64,000 bases of DNA, from the NCBI RefSeq assembly GCF_019175385.1, contig NC_083341.1, forward strand, positions 66,497,800-66,561,799, given 5' to 3'. Within the stretch, counting starts at the first letter, position 1. Every line of letters begins with the position of its first letter. Positions 58,893 to 64,000 of the stretch are shown piece after piece. The notes under the pieces were generated by a model, which did not search any database, was not told where the DNA came from, and saw only the letters and a program-made list of their open reading frames with translations. A program made the position numbers and the translations under genes. The DNA is from Lycium barbarum. Lineage: Eukaryota; Streptophyta; Magnoliopsida; Solanales; Solanaceae.

Positions 58893-59801
58893 GATAATCA
58901 AAAGTTCATTCAAGAAAGAAACCCCCAAAACCCTCTTTAATCCTTATGTTATTGGAAGACTTTAGCATTAATTAGGGAGTTTCTAAGGTGGATTATGAAT
59001 CATAAATGAAAAATAGGGTTAGATGAACTTACCCCAATGAAGAATTGCCTCAGAATCTCTTGTTTTGCTCTCAAGATAGCTCTAGAACCGAGAGTAATGA
59101 ATGAGGAGTGACAGGGTTTTAAAAGGATTTAAGGCATTTAAGTCCCCGTCGATCGCTACACCGGTTTACAGTCCACTATGGTGGAACTAATGCCCCGGTG
59201 ACATGACCGCTACAGCGATCACCCCACATTACATTAAGCCGCTATAGCATTAGGGCCATCGCCACAGCGATACCCCTGTCGCAGTACTGGTGCCGCTGAG
59301 GCGGACATCAGTCACCAAAAAATTATTATTTTTTACCATTCTCAACCCGAATTCATACTATCACCTGAGGCACCACAGATACAAAACAAACATGCAAACA
59401 CACATAAACACGCACTACGAACTCACCCATGGCCTCAGATTTCCCAACGGGGGGTCTCGTTGACAAAGTAACCCCCAATAACCCAAAACCGCTTTCCAAC
59501 CCAAGTCCCAAAATGCACTCTAATGCATTTGGAAATGAATCCAACATACCCGCAAGTAATAAATGACCATTCGGAGCTCTCAGAATCGACGAATTTATGA
59601 AAAAGATTCGTTTACTCAAAAGTCAACTTTGGGTCAAACATTTTTCGCTTTAAGGCTTATTATCACAAAAACCAAACTAATATTCACCCGATGACCTCAG
59701 AAATCGTACCACCCGTCCCCCCAAGTCTAATATAAGCTAAAGAAGCTCGGAAAAAGGTCAACACAGTCAAAAGTACTGTAATAGCCAAATGGGTCGTTAC
59801 A
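58893..59801 (-). mobile_element. Element G: partial 3' LTR
   Basis: It ends GGGTCGTTACA at the internal boundary. The region 59150-59300 holds repeated GCTACAGCGA/TCGCTGTAGC-type motifs, another example of the motif cluster seen in other families' U3. The left part is cut by element H. Confidence 0.75.
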
Positions 59802-61797
59802 TCAGATACCAATTAAACAATCGCTCATCCTCGAGCGATAAGGAAGTGGACCAGAGAAAAAGTACCTGAATCATTGAAAAACGGGGGATATCTCTTGCAC
59901 ATATCAGAATCGGTCTCCCAAGTAGCCTCTTCAACAGGACGATGCATCCATTGAACCTTCACAGAAGCAATCTCCTTGGACCTCAACTTTTGAACCTTCC
60001 TATCCAAGATCATTATCGGCTCCTTCTCATAGGTCAAATTCTCATCGAGCAACACTGAATCCCAATGGACAATGTAAGTACCATTAGAATAGTACTTCTT
60101 CAACATAGACACATGAAAGACCAGATGAACACTGGACAGGCCTGGTGGCAAGCCAACTCATAGGCAACATCACCAACTCTACAAAGAATCTCAAATAGGC
60201 CAAGATACCTCGGACTCAACTTTCCCCTCTTCCCAAATCGCATAATACCCTTCGTGGGTGAGATCTTTAAAAGCACCTGCTCGCCCACCGCAAACTCTAA
60301 ATACCGAACCTTCCGATCCGCATACATCTTCTGTCGACTCTAAGATGCTAGGAGCTTTTCCTGAATAAGCTTCACCCTGCCCACGGACTCTCTCAACAAA
60401 TTTATACCCACGGGCGAACCTCAAATGCATCAAATCACCCAATAGGAGAACGATACCTCCTACCATATAAAGCCTAGAATGGTGCCATGTCAATACTCGA
60501 ATGGTAGCTATTGTTGTATGCAAACTCCGCTAAGGGCAAGAATTGGTCTCAATGACCACCAAAATCAATGACACATTCTTTCAACATATCCTTGAGCACA
60601 TGAATAGTCCTCTCGAACTAACCATCAGTTTGGGGATGAAGAGCTGTACTAAGGTCCAACTGAGTACCCAACTCTATCTGTAAAGCCTTCCAGAAATTAG
60701 AAATAAACCAGGGACTTCGATCCGAAATAATGGAAATAGAGACCCCGTGCAATCATACAATATCACGAACATAGATCCTGGCTAACCCCTCCGCAGTATA
60801 AGTGACCTAAACTGGAATGAAATGAGCGGACTTGGTCAATCGGTCAACAATAACCCACACAGAATCAAACTTGCCCAGGGTCTTCGGAAGACCCACAACG
60901 AAATCCATAGCAATCCTCTCCCACTTCCACTTGGGATTGGGCATCCTTTGGAGCACACCACTAGGTCTCTGGTGCTCGTACTTTACTTTCTAACAATTCC
61001 CACACTTAGACACAAAATCTGCAATTTTCCTCTTCATCCTACCCCACAAGTAATGCTGTCTCAAATCACCATACATCTTCGTGGAACCCGGAAGAATAGA
61101 GTACCTCGAACTATGGGCCTCGATCAAGCTCAAATGAATCAGATCAGCAACATGAGGAACGCACACGTGTCCCTTGATCCTCAGGATCCCCTCACTATTA
61201 AGAATGACCTCTTTGGCCTCACCCCTCAGAACCTTATCTCGAATCTTACACAACTGAGCATCCTCAAACTAATGAGTCATGATCTTATCTAATAGGGACG
61301 ATCACTCCTCAACACATGCTAAGACTCTTCCTGGAACTAAAATATCAAGACGAATGAAACTTTTGGCCAGAGTTTGAACTTCCATGGTCAACAGACGCTC
61401 GAAAACAACCAAATGGGCAAAACTCCCCATACTCGTGGCTTTACGACTCAAGGTATCAGCAACAACATTGGATTTCCCTGTATGATAAAGAATAGAGATG
61501 TCATAGTCCTTCAGAAGCTCAATCTATCGCCGCTGCCTGGAATTAAGATCTCTCTGGGTAAACACGTGCAGGATACGGTGGTCGGTGAAAACCTCACAAT
61601 GGACGCCATAAAATTAATGCCTCCAGATTTTCAAAGCGACGACTACAGCTAGCAACTCCAAATCATGGGAAGGGTAGGGTAGTTCCTCTCATGGATCTTT
61701 AACTGATGGGAAGCATAGGCTATGACACTACCCCCTTAATCAAGATAGCACCCAAACCCACGCGGGATGAATCACCATAGATTGAGAAATCCATACT
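59802..61797 (-). pseudogene. pol: Element G pol: RNase H to C-terminus, decayed
   Basis: Minus-strand order. A degenerate RNase H (about 61790-61320, with pieces resembling LYHTGKSNVVAD) is followed by the H2C2 zinc region (61253-60990: LPGSTKMYGDLRQHYLW, FVSKCGNC). The integrase core (about 60960-60480) is in fragments, then a GPY/F-like part KLSPRYLGLFEILCRVGDVAYEL (in two overlapping frames, 60327-60190) and a chromodomain-like tail (60151-59827) with EKEPIMILDRKVQKLRSKEI and DMCKRYPPFF. The end overlaps the hairpin CGCTCATCCTCGAGCG (59822-59837). Frameshifts and stops throughout. Right side cut by LTR I. The family is the same as F. Confidence 0.8.
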
Positions 61798-62471
61798 ATC
61801 ATGACCCAGCCGAAGGGCCATGACTGGTACCCGGTACTGCCCTACAGAGCACCTCTAGTCTAACATTCCATAACCATTTCTAAGTGGGCCGTATAGTAAA
61901 CTCATGAATATCATACTTAATACAACCATCAACAATGGTGTTCACAAGCATAAGCCAACGAGACTATCAAAATATTATACAGTAATAAGAACTGAAGAAG
62001 CTAGCAAACATCTAACAGCGTACATATGTCTACGAGCCTCTAAGTAGAATACATGAATCCATTAGACGGGGCAGGATTTTTCCATGCCCAAGTATATATG
62101 TACAAAGGTGTAGTATCAAAAGACTACATCTCCGGAACAAGGGAGGCGGTTCTAAGAGGCCGCTTAGGGAACTCCTAGGGATCAGACCCGTCTACCAGTC
62201 TACCTGCGGGCATGAACGTAGCGTCCACAAAAAAAAAGTCAGTTCGAACAGTCTACTAAGTATGTAAGGAAAGAGTAACCACATAATAAGGGATACATAA
62301 CATAACATGAGATAAGGATAACCTATACGTCTGCTTGCCTCTTAAGGTGAATATCATGCATGCTTAGCCTTTCCATAAAACATTTCTCATGCTTATATAA
62401 CATAATAGCGCTGCGAAACGTGCAGCCCGATCCGTAAATATTTTATAATGATACGGAACGTGCAGCCCGAT

Positions 62472-62556
<85 letters not shown>

Positions 62557-62679
62557 TGTTGCAGAACGGGCTACCCGATCCATTCCCATGTATCCCGCGT
62601 CCAGGCCTAGGTATATTTATACATTGCTGAGAGCCCAAATAAAAGTTACCACCACATCGGAGTGACGTAAGTTCGGTAA
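61798..62679 (-). mobile_element. LTR I, truncated
   Basis: It starts TATCATGACCCAGCC and carries a degraded double-hairpin module (62201-62265) and AACGTGCAGCCCGATCC-like units near 62405 and 62458, in the same order as LTR K (5788-6687). LTR J interrupts it at 62680. The boundary at 61798 is approximate because the terminal bases are mutated. Confidence 0.65.
62474..62551. repeat. (TA)n microsatellite, about 78 bp
   Basis: Pure TA run inside LTR I, at the place where LTR K has a much shorter TA run (about 6552-6571). Tyr-Ile frames on both strands are products of it. Confidence 0.95.
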
Positions 62680-64000
62680 TGTCACGACCCGACTAGGGGG
62701 CAATGACGGTTACCCGGAGCTAACTACCGAGCATAACTCATTATGCTAATCATCATACCCCGCCTGAACACAAATACTCTTCAAAGCAATGAATAAATAT
62801 ACATAGGCCCTCACAGCTGCAAAAACGATATACAAAAATATACAATGTAGTCATCATAGGACGTCTACTACCCACACATACGTATCTATGAGCCTCTACT
62901 AGAGTACTAAGACATAAGGACGGGACAAGATAGGACCCCGTCGTACCAAATATATACACAAAATAATATCTCAAAAATGGCACCTCCAGAAGAGTGGAGT
63001 GCTCCTGTAAATCTGCTGAGTAGCTCCTAAGAATTTGCACTGTCTCCCTATCTACCTGTGGATACGAACATAGCGTCCAAAAGAAAAGGACGTCAGTACG
63101 AAAAGTGTACTGAGTATGTAAGGCAGGAATAATACCAACATAATAAAGAAATGATGAAATATAAGGCGAAGATATAACCTTCTTAGCTTTTAATGGAAAA
63201 CACATGTTATGCTTATCAAATATACCATCATCGTCAACCCGCGTCCTGGTTACCATCACACGCCGCCCACTAGTGGTGTCATGTCCGGCCCTCTAGGCAC
63301 GGTGTAATCATACGTAGCCCGCCTTAGCGGTGTCATGCCCGGCCATCTAGGCACGGTGTAATCACAAGCAGCCCGCCTTCGCGGTGTCATGCCCGGCCAT
63401 CTAGGCACGGTGTAATCTCATCATGATATACTTGTCATAAAGCATGCATTAGAAATCAATTAAATACTACAACTCTATCGGGGTGACGTAAGGTCGAGAA
63501 CCCCCGATTCCATTATGGAGTAGTCATGATCATCGTGTCTCACCTTGACGGAACTAGCATTATAAGATGAGTCTAGCAACAATGAATAACACCAAAGAAT
63601 CATATAGGGGTCATTAGCTTCGTAGGAATATCATATCATGAGCTTTAGAATCTCTAGACTTAGACTCATCATCATCATTATCATATTTATAACATATCTC
63701 TTAACTTTATCTCACGAGAAGCCCTTTATAAACATGGATTCATAGTCTCCGGAATGTAAGAAGGTCATGGAAAACAAAGGAAGTCATGTCATAGGAATCA
63801 TGCCTTAGAAAAAGAAGGGACAATCCTTACATACCTTTTTTCCTTTCTAACATTTCGACTAAACGCTTCCTTCCAAGTTCGTAATTCTACATTCAAGGGA
63901 ATTCTTACTAGAATTAGATAATCGAAAACATACTTAAGCTTAAGCTAAAGCTAACGAAAATTGGGCAGCACTTCCTTTTTTCCTACAACTTTCTCCATAT
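62680..64000 (-). mobile_element. LTR J, running off the right edge
   Basis: It starts TGTCACGACCCGACTAGGGG. It has the double-hairpin module in GTCC/GGAC form (63052-63120), and a set of three direct repeats of about 60 bp (63263-63420) built on GCCCGGCCATCTAGGCACGG, each able to form a GCC...GGC hairpin. It is related to the LTRs of D and H in the module and in the CCGTCGTACC context. No coding sequence. Confidence 0.75.

Noticed and set aside
61374..61652. 92-codon plus-strand frame, and 156-codon plus-strand frame at 60822-61292
   Set aside because: Both lie opposite the RNase H and integrase remains of element G and are antisense shadows of that pol.
63263..63420. Regularly repeated units that look a little like a CRISPR array
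   Set aside because: The units are diverged direct repeats inside a plant LTR. Spacers are as similar as the repeats, there are no cas genes, and the context is eukaryotic.

Overview
The window is plant nuclear DNA, most likely from a Solanaceae species. That assignment rests on the families of Ty3/gypsy (Metaviridae) LTR retrotransposons present and on base composition, not on any host gene. I find no host gene, rRNA array, tRNA gene, CRISPR array or bacterial feature. Essentially every base belongs to nested, truncated or recombined LTR retrotransposons. They resemble chromoviruses of the Del/Tekay type: long LTRs of 2.3-3.6 kb, TG...CA ends, 5-bp target duplications, a primer-binding site matching initiator tRNA-Met, and pol ending in a chromodomain-like tail.

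Layout. 1-4547: 3' part of a gag-only element (A) with its 3' LTR. 4548-6687: remains of a minus-strand element (K), with a broken acidic-repeat ORF and part of its 5' LTR. 6688-13977: minus-strand element X (3' LTR, internal region, start of the 5' LTR). 13978-36557: minus-strand element Y (3' LTR, internal region, 5' LTR), fused to X through a chimeric LTR. Y carries a solo LTR (16294-19879, target duplication CATAT) in its 3' LTR and a very young complete gag-only element (24374-33870, target duplication GGAAC) in its 5' LTR. 36558-42432: 3' half of plus-strand element D (decayed pol and LTR). 42433-45121: minus-strand element E (integrase, RNase H, LTR end). 45122-47851: minus-strand element F, an internally deleted pol. 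47852-58892: plus-strand element H, decayed but nearly complete, with a solo LTR (55884-58687) in its 3' LTR. 58893-61797: minus-strand element G. 61798-64000: two nested minus-strand LTRs, I and J.

How the parts fit. The only intact long coding region is gag of the young element. It has no pol, so it must use reverse transcriptase and integrase made elsewhere. Y also kept near-identical LTR sequence while its pol is a wreck, and it carries a conserved acidic ORF where gag normally lies. These non-autonomous families share structured non-coding modules: a 102-nt 5S-rRNA-derived domain inside the element body, a 34-nt leader hairpin with a self-complementary loop just after the primer-binding site, a double-hairpin module present 13 times in LTRs with compensatory stem changes, and a hairpin with an AGGA loop before the polypurine tract. 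These are the most promising undescribed signals here. Homology and folding were judged by eye and need the computations named under each finding.
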